Assembly: GCF_002847445.1 (NCBI RefSeq)
Contig: NZ_CP025433.1
Span: 1 to 64,000 of the forward strand
From: Paracoccus zhejiangensis
GTDB taxonomy: Bacteria > Pseudomonadota > Alphaproteobacteria > Rhodobacterales > Rhodobacteraceae
Direction: 5' to 3'
DNA: 64,000 bases
Shown here: piece by piece, positions 44,808-53,909 of the stretch
Layout of the letters: each line of letters begins with the position of its first letter
Numbering within the stretch: position 1 is the first letter of the stretch
Translations under genes and position numbers: made by a program
Notes under the pieces: model-generated
Databases searched by the model: none
Seen by the model: only the letters and a program-made list of their open reading frames with translations
Told to the model about the DNA's origin: nothing

Positions 44808-46448
44808 ATGCAAGAATGGTGGCGCGACGCGATCATCTACCAAATCTATCCCCGGTCCTTTCAGGACAGTTCCGGCGACGGCATCGGCGATCTGAAAGGG
44901 ATCACCAGCAGGCTGCCGCATATCGCCTCGCTGGGGGTGGACTGCATCTGGCTGTCGCCGATCTTCATGTCGCCGCAGAAGGACATGGGCTATGACGTGT
45001 CGGACTACTGCGATGTCGATCCGATCTTCGGCACGTTGGTCGATTTCGATGCCCTCATCGCCACCGCCCATGATCTGGGCCTGAAGGTGATCTCCGATCA
45101 GGTCCTCAGCCACACCTCGGACCAGCATCCCTGGTTCAAGGAAAGCCGAGCCGACCGCGACAATCCCAAGGCCGATTGGTATGTCTGGGCCGATCCGCTG
45201 CCCGATGGCTCGCCCCCCAGCAACTGGCACAGCCATTTCGGCGGGCCGGCCTGGGAATTCGATGCCACCCGCCGGCAGTATTACCTGCACAATTTCCTGG
45301 CCTCGCAGCCGGACCTGAACTTCCACAACACCGACGTTCAGGACGCCATTCTGGATACCTGCGAATTCTGGCTGAAGCGCGGGTTGGACGGGTTCCGGCT
45401 GGATACCGTTAACTACTACTTTCACGATGACGAACTGCGCTCGAACCCGGCGGCGAAATCCGCGCATCAGGTCATGGCGACCGATCTCTACGGGATGCAG
45501 CAAAACATCTACAACAAGACCCGGCCCGAGAATCTGGGATTTCTGCAAAGATTGCGCACGCTGACCGACCGTTATGGTGATATCATGATGGTCGGGGAAG
45601 TGGGCGAGATGGGCGACCGCTCGATCGAGATCATGGCGGAATACACCGCCGGAACCGACCGGCTGCATATGTGCTATTCCTTCGCCATGTTGTCAGAGGT
45701 CTTCACAGCCGAGCATTTCCGCCGCTGCATCGCGGGTTTCCAGAAGGGCGCGCCGGACGGCCATCCCTATTGGTCCTTCTCGAATCATGACGTGATGCGC
45801 CACCCGTCGCGTTGGGCCGATCACGCCGTCAGCCATGACGCGATCGCCCGGCTGAGCTGCGCCATGCTGATGGCCTTCGAGGGCACCATCGGCATCTATC
45901 AGGGCGAGGAACTAGGCCAGGAAGAGACGGTCATGCAGTTCCACGAACTGACCGATCCGCCCGCACTGCGCTTCTGGCCCGCCGTCAAGGGTCGCGATGG
46001 CTGCCGCACGCCGATGGTCTGGGACGCGGCCGAACCCCATGCGGGCTTCAGCATCGGCACCCCCTGGCTGCCGGTCAAGGCGCCGCAGAAGGCCCGCGCC
46101 GTCGATGCGCAAGAAGCCTCGGCGGACAGCATCCTGAAATTCTATCGCAAGGTCATCGCCTTCCGGAAGGCCAGCCCGGCGCTGACCGTCGGCAAGACCA
46201 CCTTCCTCGACGTGCCCGAGCCGGTCCTGGGCTTCCGTCGCGAGGCGCCGGGCCAGGTGCTGACCTGCCTGTTCAACCTGTCGGCCGAGCCGGTCGCGTT
46301 CCGGCTGGGCGGCAAGGCCGCGATCACCGGCCCCGCCGAGGCCGGGCTGGACGGCGGCACGCTGACGCTGCCCGGCAACGGCTTTGTCTATCTGCAGCAT
46401 GACGGGGCGCTGTCCCTGACCGCCGCGACGTTTGAAACCACATCCTGA
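44808..46448 (+). CDS. Alpha-glucosidase, glycoside hydrolase family 13
   Basis: A 546-residue enzyme that releases glucose from maltose and short maltodextrins. Nucleophile aspartate in DGFRLDTVNYY, acid/base glutamate in IMMVGEVGEM, third aspartate in WSFSNHDVMR. No signal peptide, so it acts in the cytoplasm after uptake. The ATG at 44808 begins MQEWWRDAIIYQIYPRSF, the classic GH13 start; the frame is open upstream only over the operator. malE follows 25 bases later. Confidence 0.93.
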   Translation: MQEWWRDAIIYQIYPRSFQDSSGDGIGDLKGITSRLPHIASLGVDCIWLSPIFMSPQKDMGYDVSDYCDVDPIFGTLVDFDALIATAHDLGLKVISDQVLSHTSDQHPWFKESRADRDNPKADWYVWADPLPDGSPPSNWHSHFGGPAWEFDATRRQYYLHNFLASQPDLNFHNTDVQDAILDTCEFWLKRGLDGFRLDTVNYYFHDDELRSNPAAKSAHQVMATDLYGMQQNIYNKTRPENLGFLQRLRTLTDRYGDIMMVGEVGEMGDRSIEIMAEYTAGTDRLHMCYSFAMLSEVFTAEHFRRCIAGFQKGAPDGHPYWSFSNHDVMRHPSRWADHAVSHDAIARLSCAMLMAFEGTIGIYQGEELGQEETVMQFHELTDPPALRFWPAVKGRDGCRTPMVWDAAEPHAGFSIGTPWLPVKAPQKARAVDAQEASADSILKFYRKVIAFRKASPALTVGKTTFLDVPEPVLGFRREAPGQVLTCLFNLSAEPVAFRLGGKAAITGPAEAGLDGGTLTLPGNGFVYLQHDGALSLTAATFETTS

Positions 46449-46473
46449 TTGAAGACCCCAAGGGAGGAAAACC

Positions 46474-47634
46474 ATGACGAAATTCTTTGGCCTGACGGGC
46501 CTGCTGCTGTGCACGGCCATGCCGGCCTTCGCCTTCGAGGACGGCAAGATCCTGATCTGGACCGGCGCGAACCGCGACAAGGCCGCGCTGGAAGCCGCGG
46601 TGAAACCCTTCACCGAGGAATACGGCGTCGATGTCTCGGTCGAGGTCGTGGACCCCGATCTGGCGCAGAAATTCCAGCAAGCCGCTTCGACCGGCGACGG
46701 CCCCGACATCGTGATGTGGGCGCATGACCGCTTTGGCGAATGGGCCTCGGGCGGATTGATCAGGTCGGTCCAGCCTTCGGCGGAATGGAGCGACGGCGTG
46801 CTGGCCTCGGCCATGGACGCGGTGCGGTTCGACAATGTGACCTGGGGCTATCCGGTCAGCGTCGAGGCGGTGCACCTGATCTATAACACCGACCTGATCG
46901 AGACCCCGCCATCGTCCTTCGAGGATCTGATCGCGATGAGCTATGACGGTCAGAAGATCCTGTGGGACTATAACAACGCTTATTTCACCATGCCGCTGCT
47001 GATGGCGAATGGCGGTTTTGCCTTCCAAAAGATCGACGGTTCCTATGACGGATCGAAGACCGGCGTGAACAATGAAGGCGCGATCAAGGGCGCGACCATG
47101 CTGAAACGCCTGATCGACGAGGGCCTGATGCCCTCGGGCGTCGATTACGGCGTGATGGACGGTGCGATGAACAAGGGCGAGGTCGCGATGGTCCTGAACG
47201 GACCCTGGGCCTGGCCGTCGCTGACCGAGTCCGGGATTAATTTCGGCGTCGCGCCGATCCCCAGTGTTGACGGCGCCGTTTCGACGCCCTTCCTGGGCGT
47301 GTTGGCGATGGCGGTGAACGCGGCGACCCCGAATGCCGATCTCGCGGTCGAGTTGCTGGAAAACTATCTGCTGACCGATGAGGGGCTGGCCACCTGGAAC
47401 GCCACCGGGGCGCTTGGCGCACTCGCCGATGTTTCGGCCGCCGCGGCGCAGGACGATCCTCATGTCTCTGGCATGCTCAAGACGGCCGAGACCGCGGTGC
47501 CGATGCCCTCGAACCCCGAGATGGGCGCCTATTGGGCGGCGATGGCTCCGGCACTGACGAACATCACCACCGGTGCGCAAGACCCCGCAACGGCCCTGAA
47601 CGACGCCGCCGCGCGCATTCTGGGCGGGAACTGA
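46474..47634 (+). CDS. malE: Maltose/maltodextrin-binding protein MalE
   Basis: A 386-residue periplasmic binding protein with signal peptide MTKFFGLTGLLLCTAMPAFA. The mature start FEDGKILIWTGANRDKAAL and GDGPDIVMWAHDRFGEWASG closely parallel enteric MalE ([21 protein letters not shown]). Length matches too (E. coli 396). It delivers maltodextrins to MalFG. AGGGAGGAAAA precedes the ATG. Two strong hairpins lie after its stop. Confidence 0.93.
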   Translation: MTKFFGLTGLLLCTAMPAFAFEDGKILIWTGANRDKAALEAAVKPFTEEYGVDVSVEVVDPDLAQKFQQAASTGDGPDIVMWAHDRFGEWASGGLIRSVQPSAEWSDGVLASAMDAVRFDNVTWGYPVSVEAVHLIYNTDLIETPPSSFEDLIAMSYDGQKILWDYNNAYFTMPLLMANGGFAFQKIDGSYDGSKTGVNNEGAIKGATMLKRLIDEGLMPSGVDYGVMDGAMNKGEVAMVLNGPWAWPSLTESGINFGVAPIPSVDGAVSTPFLGVLAMAVNAATPNADLAVELLENYLLTDEGLATWNATGALGALADVSAAAAQDDPHVSGMLKTAETAVPMPSNPEMGAYWAAMAPALTNITTGAQDPATALNDAAARILGGN

Positions 47635-47645
47635 TCTCCTCCGTC

Positions 47646-47704
47646 AGGCGGCGGCAGCGCGCCGCCGCCTGCGAACGGCCCCGGGCTTTCCCTCGCCCGG
47701 GGCC
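47646..47704 (+). other. Two tandem stem-loops between malE and malF
   Basis: First: AGGCGGCGGC-AGCGC-GCCGCCGCCT at 47646-47670, a perfect 10-bp stem. Second: GGCCCCGGGC, 8-base loop, GCCCGGGGCC at 47677-47704, also perfect. There is no T-run. Such structures can protect the upstream message and lower downstream expression, as REP elements do between malE and malF in E. coli. Confidence 0.85.
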
Positions 47705-47735
47705 ACCAATCCCGATGACCCATGCGGAGGACCCC

Positions 47736-49259
47736 ATGAGCGTGACCCATGATCTGCCCAAGCCCAGGCCGCTGCCGCGCCTGCTGGTGGTGGGCCTCGT
47801 TTCAGCGGCACTCCTGTGGGGGGCCTTCTCGCTCTATTCCATGGGTCAGCCGCTGTTCGGCGCGATCCTGCTGGGGCTGGCGACCTGCTTTGCCGTGGTC
47901 TTCGGGTCCGAACGCTTCTATGGCAGCCGCTTCATCTTTCCGGGCATCGCCGCCGTCCTGATCTTCATCGCCTTCCCGGTGATCTATACGATCTGGATCG
48001 GCTTTACCAATTTCAGTTCGTTCAACCTGCTGACATATGAACGCACGATCGAGGTGCTGACCTCGCGCGGGACGGTCGATCAGGCGACCGAACAGCCCTT
48101 CGCAGTCGCATCCGATGGCGAAGCCTATCGCATCTGGCTGCCCGACAGCGGGCTTTTGTCTGATCCGGTCTCGCTGACGGCCGAGGAAACCGCCGCCCTT
48201 TCGCCCGCCGCGGCGCCCGCGACCCTGCTGGAGCGTCGCGAAGCGATCAAGCTGCGCGAGGGGCTGGGCCTGCTGACGCTGGAGACGCCGGACGGGCAGA
48301 TGATCCGCAATACCGGGCTGCGCAGCTTTGCCTCGGTCGTGCCGGAATATGTGCGGACCGATACCGATCACCTGACCCGCAAGGACGGTACCGTCCTGAC
48401 CGCCAATCACGAAAAAGGCTTCTTCGAGACCGAGGCCGGCGAACAGGTGCCGCCCGGCTGGCGCGTCAATATCGGCTTCGACAATTTCAAGCGTATCTTC
48501 GCCTCGGAAGGAATCCGGGGACCGACCCTGTCGATCTTCGTCTGGACCTTCGCCTTTGCCGGGCTGTCGGTGCTGGCCTGCTTTTCGGTCGGGTTGCTGC
48601 TGGCCGTGATCTTGCAATGGGAGCATCTGCGCTTCAAATCCGTCTATCGCGTTCTGCTGATCCTGCCCTATGCGGTGCCGTCCTTCATCTCGATCCTTGT
48701 GTTCAAGGGCCTGTTCAACCAGAATTTCGGCGAGATCAACCTGATCATCGAAGCCCTGTTCGGCATCCGCCCGAACTGGTTCACCGATGCGACGCTGGCC
48801 CGGACAATGGTGGTGATAGTGAACACGTGGCTCGGCTATCCCTACATGATGCTGCTGGCGATGGGCTTTCTTCAGGCGGTGCCCGAGGACCACAAGAAGG
48901 CGGCCGCACTTGAGGGCGCTTCGGCGCTGCGGGTGTTTTTCACCATCACCCTGCCGCAGATCATCCCGCCCTTCCTGCCGCTGCTGATCGCCGCCTTCGC
49001 GTTCAACTTCAACAATCTGGTGCTGATCTTTCTGCTGACGCGGGGCCTGCCGGATATTCCCGGCACGGTGATCCCGGCGGGCCAGACCGACATTCTGGCC
49101 TCGTTCACCTATCGCCTCGCCTTCGACAATGCCGGCCAGCAATTCGGCCTTGCCGGGGCGATCACGCTGATCATCTTCCTGGTCGTCGCCGCGATCAGCT
49201 ACGCCAACTTCGTCGCGATGCGTCGGGCGGCTCAGCGCCGCTCGGGCCGCCCGGTCTGA
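47736..49259 (+). CDS. malF: Maltose transporter permease MalF
   Basis: A 507-residue permease with about eight helices and a large periplasmic loop (roughly residues 95-250), the P2 domain specific to MalF. Conserved stretches: VYRVLLILPYAVPSFISIL, VNTWLGYPYMM and the EAA loop region AAALEGASALRVFFTITLPQ. Length nearly equals E. coli MalF (514). With MalG it forms the maltose channel. CGGAGG precedes the ATG. Confidence 0.95.
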   Translation: MSVTHDLPKPRPLPRLLVVGLVSAALLWGAFSLYSMGQPLFGAILLGLATCFAVVFGSERFYGSRFIFPGIAAVLIFIAFPVIYTIWIGFTNFSSFNLLTYERTIEVLTSRGTVDQATEQPFAVASDGEAYRIWLPDSGLLSDPVSLTAEETAALSPAAAPATLLERREAIKLREGLGLLTLETPDGQMIRNTGLRSFASVVPEYVRTDTDHLTRKDGTVLTANHEKGFFETEAGEQVPPGWRVNIGFDNFKRIFASEGIRGPTLSIFVWTFAFAGLSVLACFSVGLLLAVILQWEHLRFKSVYRVLLILPYAVPSFISILVFKGLFNQNFGEINLIIEALFGIRPNWFTDATLARTMVVIVNTWLGYPYMMLLAMGFLQAVPEDHKKAAALEGASALRVFFTITLPQIIPPFLPLLIAAFAFNFNNLVLIFLLTRGLPDIPGTVIPAGQTDILASFTYRLAFDNAGQQFGLAGAITLIIFLVVAAISYANFVAMRRAAQRRSGRPV

Positions 49260-49269
49260 GGAGCCCGCC

Positions 49270-50160
49270 ATGATCGTCGAACGTCCCCGCGACCTGCGCA
49301 CCAAGAAGATTCTTGCCCATGGCTTCCTGCTGATCTTCCTGGTGCTGATCATGTTCCCCTTCATGATGGTGCTGTCGATCAGCTTCCGCGAGGGGAACTT
49401 CTCGGTCGGCTCGCTGATCCCGGAAAATCCGACTCTGGAACATTGGGTTCTGGCCTTCGGCTTCGACTATACCCGCCCCGGCGGCGAGGTCGTCTCGCCC
49501 CCCTATCCGGTGCTGATCTGGATGTGGAACTCGATCAAGATCGGGGTTATCGCCGGGCTGGGCGTTCTGGCCATCGCCACCATCTCGGCCTATTCCTTCA
49601 GCCGAATCCGCATTCGCGGCAAGGCGGCGATGCTGGACGGGCTGTTTCTGATCCAGATGTTCCCGACCACGCTGGCGCTGGTCGCAATCTTCGCGATCTT
49701 CGACGCGCTGGGCGAGGTCACGCCGCTTCTGGGGCTGGACAGTCATGTCGCGCTGATCCTGATCTACCTGTCGGGCGTCACGCTGCATATCTGGACGATC
49801 AAGGGCTATTTCGACTCGATTGACCCTGCGCTGGACAACGCGGCGGCCATCGACGGGGCAACGCCCTGGCAGACCTTCCGCTTTGTCTTCCTGCCACTGG
49901 CGGTACCGATCATGGCGGTGGTCTTCGTGCTGGCCTTCATCGGCTTCATCAACGACTACCCGATCGCCTCGGTCCTGATCCGGTCGGAAAACAAGATGAC
50001 GCTGGCGGTCGGCGCACGGCTGTATCTGAACGAGTTCCGCTATCTCTGGGGCGATTTCGCGGCGGCGGCCATCCTATCGGGCCTGCCCATCACGGTCGTC
50101 TTCCTGATCGCGCAGCGATACCTGGTCAAGGGCCTCAGCGACGGCGCCGTGAAAGGCTGA
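49270..50160 (+). CDS. malG: Maltose transporter permease MalG
   Basis: A 296-residue permease, the same length as E. coli MalG, with six helices. Conserved features: FMMVLSISFREGNFSVGSLI, FLIQMFPTTLALVAIF and the EAA loop NAAAIDGATPWQTFRFVFLP. It begins ten bases after malF and pairs with it, with MalK binding the EAA loops. Confidence 0.95.
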   Translation: MIVERPRDLRTKKILAHGFLLIFLVLIMFPFMMVLSISFREGNFSVGSLIPENPTLEHWVLAFGFDYTRPGGEVVSPPYPVLIWMWNSIKIGVIAGLGVLAIATISAYSFSRIRIRGKAAMLDGLFLIQMFPTTLALVAIFAIFDALGEVTPLLGLDSHVALILIYLSGVTLHIWTIKGYFDSIDPALDNAAAIDGATPWQTFRFVFLPLAVPIMAVVFVLAFIGFINDYPIASVLIRSENKMTLAVGARLYLNEFRYLWGDFAAAAILSGLPITVVFLIAQRYLVKGLSDGAVKG

Positions 50161-50288
50161 TCCGGACCAGAGCCCCCGCCCCCGATTTCTGCAACATCCG
50201 TGCTCGCTTCCGACCGCCTCAGCGCAGGTCGGTCGGGCGAGGCACGCCAAACGTCAACATCACAACACTGGTTCAAGAGGAGAAACAC

Positions 50289-51470
50289 ATGAAACCATTG
50301 TTCACTGCGGCCGCCGTATCGGCCATGCTGGCAGGCGGCATCGCACATGCCGATCCCGTCTTCACCACCTCGGGCTATCTGCGCATCGGCGTCGGCGAAA
50401 GCAACGACGGCGACATGGCTGCGATGGGACTGAATGGCGCCTGGTCGAAATATCGTCTGGGCAACGAAGACGATTTCTATGGCGAGTTCGGTGTCGGCCT
50501 GAACCAAGATCTGGGCAATGGCAGCGCCGTGGTCGGCGGAATCCGCTATCACGTCGCGGGCGACAGCAACGACCTGACCGACAACGGCAATTTCGATGCC
50601 GATCTGGCCCTGCGCGAAGCCTGGGTCGGGGTGAAGGGTCTGGGTGCCGGTGCCCTCGCGGAATCGACCGTCTGGGCCGGCCGGCGCTACTACAAGCGCA
50701 AAGACATCCACATCAATGACTTCTACTACGAGAACTACTCGAACTGGAACGGCTATGGCGCCGGGGTCGAGGACATCAAGCTGAGCTTCGGCAAGCTCTC
50801 GCTGGCGGGTTTCTTCGAGCGTGACGGCCGCGTCCACACCTGGGACGCGCGGGTCGAGGACATCAAGCTGAGCGAAGACTGGACCGGCGAAGTTGGCGTC
50901 GCCTACGCCACCGTGCATGGCGATGCGACCGGCGACAACGGCATCGCGCTGCGCGGCCATGTGCAGAAGAACAACTTCTACGGTGGCTTCCTGAAGGCCA
51001 GCCTGATGTACAGCAACGGCGCCGCCTTCGGCTTCGCGGCCGACGGCTCGCCCGATACCAGCAAGGACCACTCGCTGACCCGCGCGCAGGTCCACGGCCT
51101 CGTGCCGCTGGGGGACAAGACCGAACTGTTCTTCGTCGGCCTGCACCAGATCGACGACAATGACGGCGACAAGTCGAAATGGACCTCGGTCGGTGTACGT
51201 CCGCACTACACGATCAACGACAATTTCGCCGTCGAGGCCGAACTTGGCTATGATCATGTCAAGGACAGCAGCGGCAGCCGCGATCTGACCAAGCTGACGC
51301 TGGCCGGGATCTATACCTTCGGCAAGAGCGGCTTCTGGGAACGCCCGCAACTGCGTGCCTATGCGACCCACGGCTCGTGGAGCGATGTCGGCGCGATCTC
51401 GAAACAGGCGGCCTACGGCACCGACACCTCGGGCACGACCGTCGGCCTGCAATTCGAGACCTGGTTCTGA
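50289..51470 (+). CDS. lamB: Maltoporin LamB
   Basis: A 393-residue outer-membrane porin with signal peptide MKPLFTAAAVSAMLAGGIAHA. Hallmarks shared with enteric LamB: GYLRIGVG near the N-terminus, SKYRLGNE, STVWAGRRYYKRKDIHINDF and YGAGVEDIKLSFGKLSLAGF, ending in an aromatic residue (FETWF) for BAM assembly. It allows maltodextrin passage. AAGAGGAGAAA precedes the ATG. LamB is unusual in alphaproteobacteria. Confidence 0.93.
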   Translation: MKPLFTAAAVSAMLAGGIAHADPVFTTSGYLRIGVGESNDGDMAAMGLNGAWSKYRLGNEDDFYGEFGVGLNQDLGNGSAVVGGIRYHVAGDSNDLTDNGNFDADLALREAWVGVKGLGAGALAESTVWAGRRYYKRKDIHINDFYYENYSNWNGYGAGVEDIKLSFGKLSLAGFFERDGRVHTWDARVEDIKLSEDWTGEVGVAYATVHGDATGDNGIALRGHVQKNNFYGGFLKASLMYSNGAAFGFAADGSPDTSKDHSLTRAQVHGLVPLGDKTELFFVGLHQIDDNDGDKSKWTSVGVRPHYTINDNFAVEAELGYDHVKDSSGSRDLTKLTLAGIYTFGKSGFWERPQLRAYATHGSWSDVGAISKQAAYGTDTSGTTVGLQFETWF

Positions 51471-51500
51471 GAACATCGTTTTCAGCCTGAGAATAGTCGG

Positions 51501-51527
51501 GGGCGGAGGGCCGGTGGCCTTCCGCCC
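51501..51527 (+). terminator. Terminator-like hairpin after lamB
   Basis: GGGCGGAGGGCC-GGT-GGCCTTCCGCCC gives a 12-bp stem with one G-T wobble, 30 bases after the lamB stop. Only TTAT follows, so it may be a partial terminator. Confidence 0.6.
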
Positions 51528-51530
51528 TTA

Positions 51531-51726
51531 TGTCACCCGCGCCCTGCCCTTGCGCAGGTTGCTTGTCCGCGATCAGTTTGACGACGGCGGCATCTCCGGC
51601 ACGGCGCTGAAGCGGCCCGGCCTGAAACGCCTGATGGTCAATATCGAGGACGGGTCGATCGACGCTGTCGTGGTCTACACGATCGACCGCCTCCCGCTCG
51701 CTGGTCGACTTTGCCAATCTGGTAGG
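51531..51726 (+). pseudogene. Serine recombinase (resolvase) fragment
   Basis: Reads VRDQFDDGGISGTALKRPGL, then RLMVNIEDGSIDAVVVYTIDRL, the middle of a large-serine-recombinase catalytic domain. A frameshift follows IDRL (the other frame gives RSLVDFANL). The element is cut at 51727 by the IS6 end. The catalytic N-terminal serine and the DNA-binding part are missing. Confidence 0.75.
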
Positions 51727-52300
51727 GGTCCGTTGCATTAACTGCCCGACCACAGCAAGTTCCTTGGGTTGGTAACGATGGGGATCCGATGGCACAGCGC
51801 AAGAATCCGTTCAAGCGGCATCGTTTTCCTCGGGAGGTTATCCTTTTGGCGGTGCGCTGGTACTGTCGCTACCCGCTGTCGTGCCGCGACGTCCGCGATT
51901 TGCTGGCCGAGCGCGGGGTGACGGTCGATGCCTCCACCGTCCCCGCTGGGTCAGGAAGTTCGGCCCCGAGATCCGCAAACGGGCCTATGGTGGCCATCGT
52001 TCCTGGCGCGGGCTGCAGTGGCATGTCGATGAGACCTACATCCGCGTCGGCGGACGCCGGTGTTATCTATGGCGCGCCGTGGACCAGCTCAACCAGTTGA
52101 TCGATTTTCGGCTAACGGCGCGGCGAGATGCCAAGGCTGCAAGGGCGTTTCTGCGGCAAGCCCGAGAGACCGTTCGTCTGTATCATCCCCTGACCATCGT
52201 CACTGACAAGGCGCACAGCAACGCCAAGGTGATCGGCGAGATAAACGACCGGCTCGGGCCGGAGCGCACAATCCGCCATGTCGATCGCAAGTATCCGTAC
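51727..52300 (+). mobile_element. Truncated IS6-family element, copy 2
   Basis: Begins GGTCCGTTGCATTAACTG and has an ATG at 51789 (MAQRKNPFKRHRFPREVILL). The same frameshift as in copy 1 follows GVTVDASTV; the second frame gives RWVRKFGPEIRKRAYGGHRS and VTDKAHSNAKVIGEINDR. It extends about 75 bases further than copy 1, to HVDRKY near 52297, then joins ThiF sequence. The catalytic C-terminus and right end are missing. Confidence 0.88.
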
Positions 52301-52660
52301 GTGCCGGCTGCTCGGCGCGACGGTCGCGGTGATCGGCTGCGGTTCGGTCGGGGCGCCGGTCGCCTGCGCGCTGGCCCAAGCGGGCGTCGGCCGCCTTATC
52401 CTGGTCGATTCCGAAACGCTGACGTGGCCCAACGTGGGACGCCATCCGCTCGGCGCCACGACCGTGGGGCGCAATAAGGCCGAAGCCTTGGCCGAACGGC
52501 TGCGGGCCGACTTTCCACATCTGAAAGTCGAACATCGCGCTTGCGGCCTACATCAGCTGATCGTGCACGACGAGGATCAGCTCGCAGCGGCCGATATGAT
52601 CGTCGCTGCGACCGGAAGCTGGGTCGCCGAAAGCGCGCTCATCCTGTGCTGGCCAGATCC
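52301..52660 (+). pseudogene. ThiF/E1-like adenylyltransferase fragment
   Basis: Reads LLGATVAVIGCGSVGAPVAC, then LILVDSETLTWPNVGRHPLG and VGRNKAEALAERLRADFPHL, an E1-type nucleotide-binding domain with the GxGxxG motif. Proteins with TWxNVGRHxLG occur in ubiquitin-like conjugation operons of bacteria, including antiphage ones. The 5-prime end is lost at the IS6 junction, and the 3-prime end runs antisense into the DUF1173 gene from about 52650. It is a dead fragment. Confidence 0.75.
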
Positions 52661-53819
52661 AGGCTGGATAGACGCCTTCTCTGGCGATCTCGACCAGTTC
52701 GCGTTCGAGTTCGGGTTCGAGTGATTGCGACGAACAATAGAGCGCGGTGGGGGGCGAGGTATCGAGCATCACGGCGTTGGCGATCGGCGCATCTGCCCGC
52801 AAATTGTAGCGCAGGCTCTTGGAGAAATGGCGATCACGCATCGCCTCGATCAGGCGCAGTTCTCGATCATGATCGAAGGGTATCCATTGCGCGGTGACGG
52901 GCATGACGGCGATCTGCCGGATCTCGGCATAGTTGCCATGCATGTTGAAGGTGGCGATGATGATCAGATGGGCACCCTCGACAGCTTCCACGTCGCGGAT
53001 CTTTTCGCCGGCGATCTTGTCGAAACGCGCACACAGATCCTCGTCCATGAAGAAGGCCATGTCGGGCAGGTGCTTGAACCGGATTTTCCGCCCATATTGC
53101 GACGGTTCCATGTCCTTCAGCTCGGCCACAATCACGCCCAGGGGCATGGGCTTGCCCTTGACCGGCTGAAGATGATGCAGGAAGCGCCGCCGGGCCGCCG
53201 CCAGCTCCTCTTTCTTGTCGGCGGAAAACATGGGCGGGACCAAGAGCACCGAGGACAGCGGCATGGATTTCGCGTTTGCCCGCTCGGCCGCAGCGGTCAG
53301 CTCGCGATGAACGATCCACCAGGACCGGCGCACATAGGCCGGTCGCCACATGGTCAGGCCAGCGGCATCCCAGAGGAAATGCAGCAAGCCGAGCAGTCCC
53401 AGCTTGCTCGAGCTTGCCTCGGCCACGGTGGGTTCGTGATCGCCGGCATCCGGGGCGACGCCCCGCCGGCCACGGACGGAGAGGGGAAAATCCAGCTTGA
53501 GGGTAGTCTCGCCGCTGTCATCGGTGGTGATGGCCTTGCCTTCGACCTGGCCGAGACCTGACAGTTCCGGCGGCATGGCGAAGCTGTCGCAGGAGGGGTC
53601 ATGGGCGTGTCCGGTGCCGGGCATCCGCTTCAGGTAATACTCGCCCTGGATCTTGGCCACATACATGAGCGGGGATGCTGGTGAACAGAGGCAGGCCGGC
53701 CGGGCCTTGTTCTGATGGGCTGTTGCGAGGATGCCTTGCCAGTTCGGCGATGCGGCATCGAATGTTTCCGGGCCGAGCTGATAGCGGCTGGCGGGGACGG
53801 CAACATCGACTGAACGCAT
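52548..53819 (-). CDS. DUF1173 family protein, C-terminus altered
   Basis: A 423-residue plasmid-type protein. It has an N-terminal cysteine/histidine region (RPACLCSPASPLMYVAKI, MPGTGHAHDPSCDSF) that could bind zinc, and a long helical domain ending LEREIVEI-like (LERELVEIAREGVYPAWIW). After PAWIW (about 52660-52690) the last 35-40 codons are antisense to the ThiF fragment, so the natural C-terminus has probably been replaced. I preferred the ATG at 53819 over a GTG at 53828. Function unknown. Confidence 0.75.
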   Translation of the reverse strand: MRSVDVAVPASRYQLGPETFDAASPNWQGILATAHQNKARPACLCSPASPLMYVAKIQGEYYLKRMPGTGHAHDPSCDSFAMPPELSGLGQVEGKAITTDDSGETTLKLDFPLSVRGRRGVAPDAGDHEPTVAEASSSKLGLLGLLHFLWDAAGLTMWRPAYVRRSWWIVHRELTAAAERANAKSMPLSSVLLVPPMFSADKKEELAAARRRFLHHLQPVKGKPMPLGVIVAELKDMEPSQYGRKIRFKHLPDMAFFMDEDLCARFDKIAGEKIRDVEAVEGAHLIIIATFNMHGNYAEIRQIAVMPVTAQWIPFDHDRELRLIEAMRDRHFSKSLRYNLRADAPIANAVMLDTSPPTALYCSSQSLEPELERELVEIAREGVYPAWIWPAQDERAFGDPASGRSDDHIGRCELILVVHDQLM

Positions 53820-53909
53820 AAAGATCACCTGTCGAAAATCACTGACCTCGGGAATTGCGGAAATCTATCTTGATGTGTATATACCGATCATACATCAGAG
53901 GATATACGC

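Noticed and set aside
46324..51476. Long minus-strand open frames under the mal genes
   Set aside because: Antisense to malE, malF, malG and lamB; amino-acid composition typical of shadow frames.
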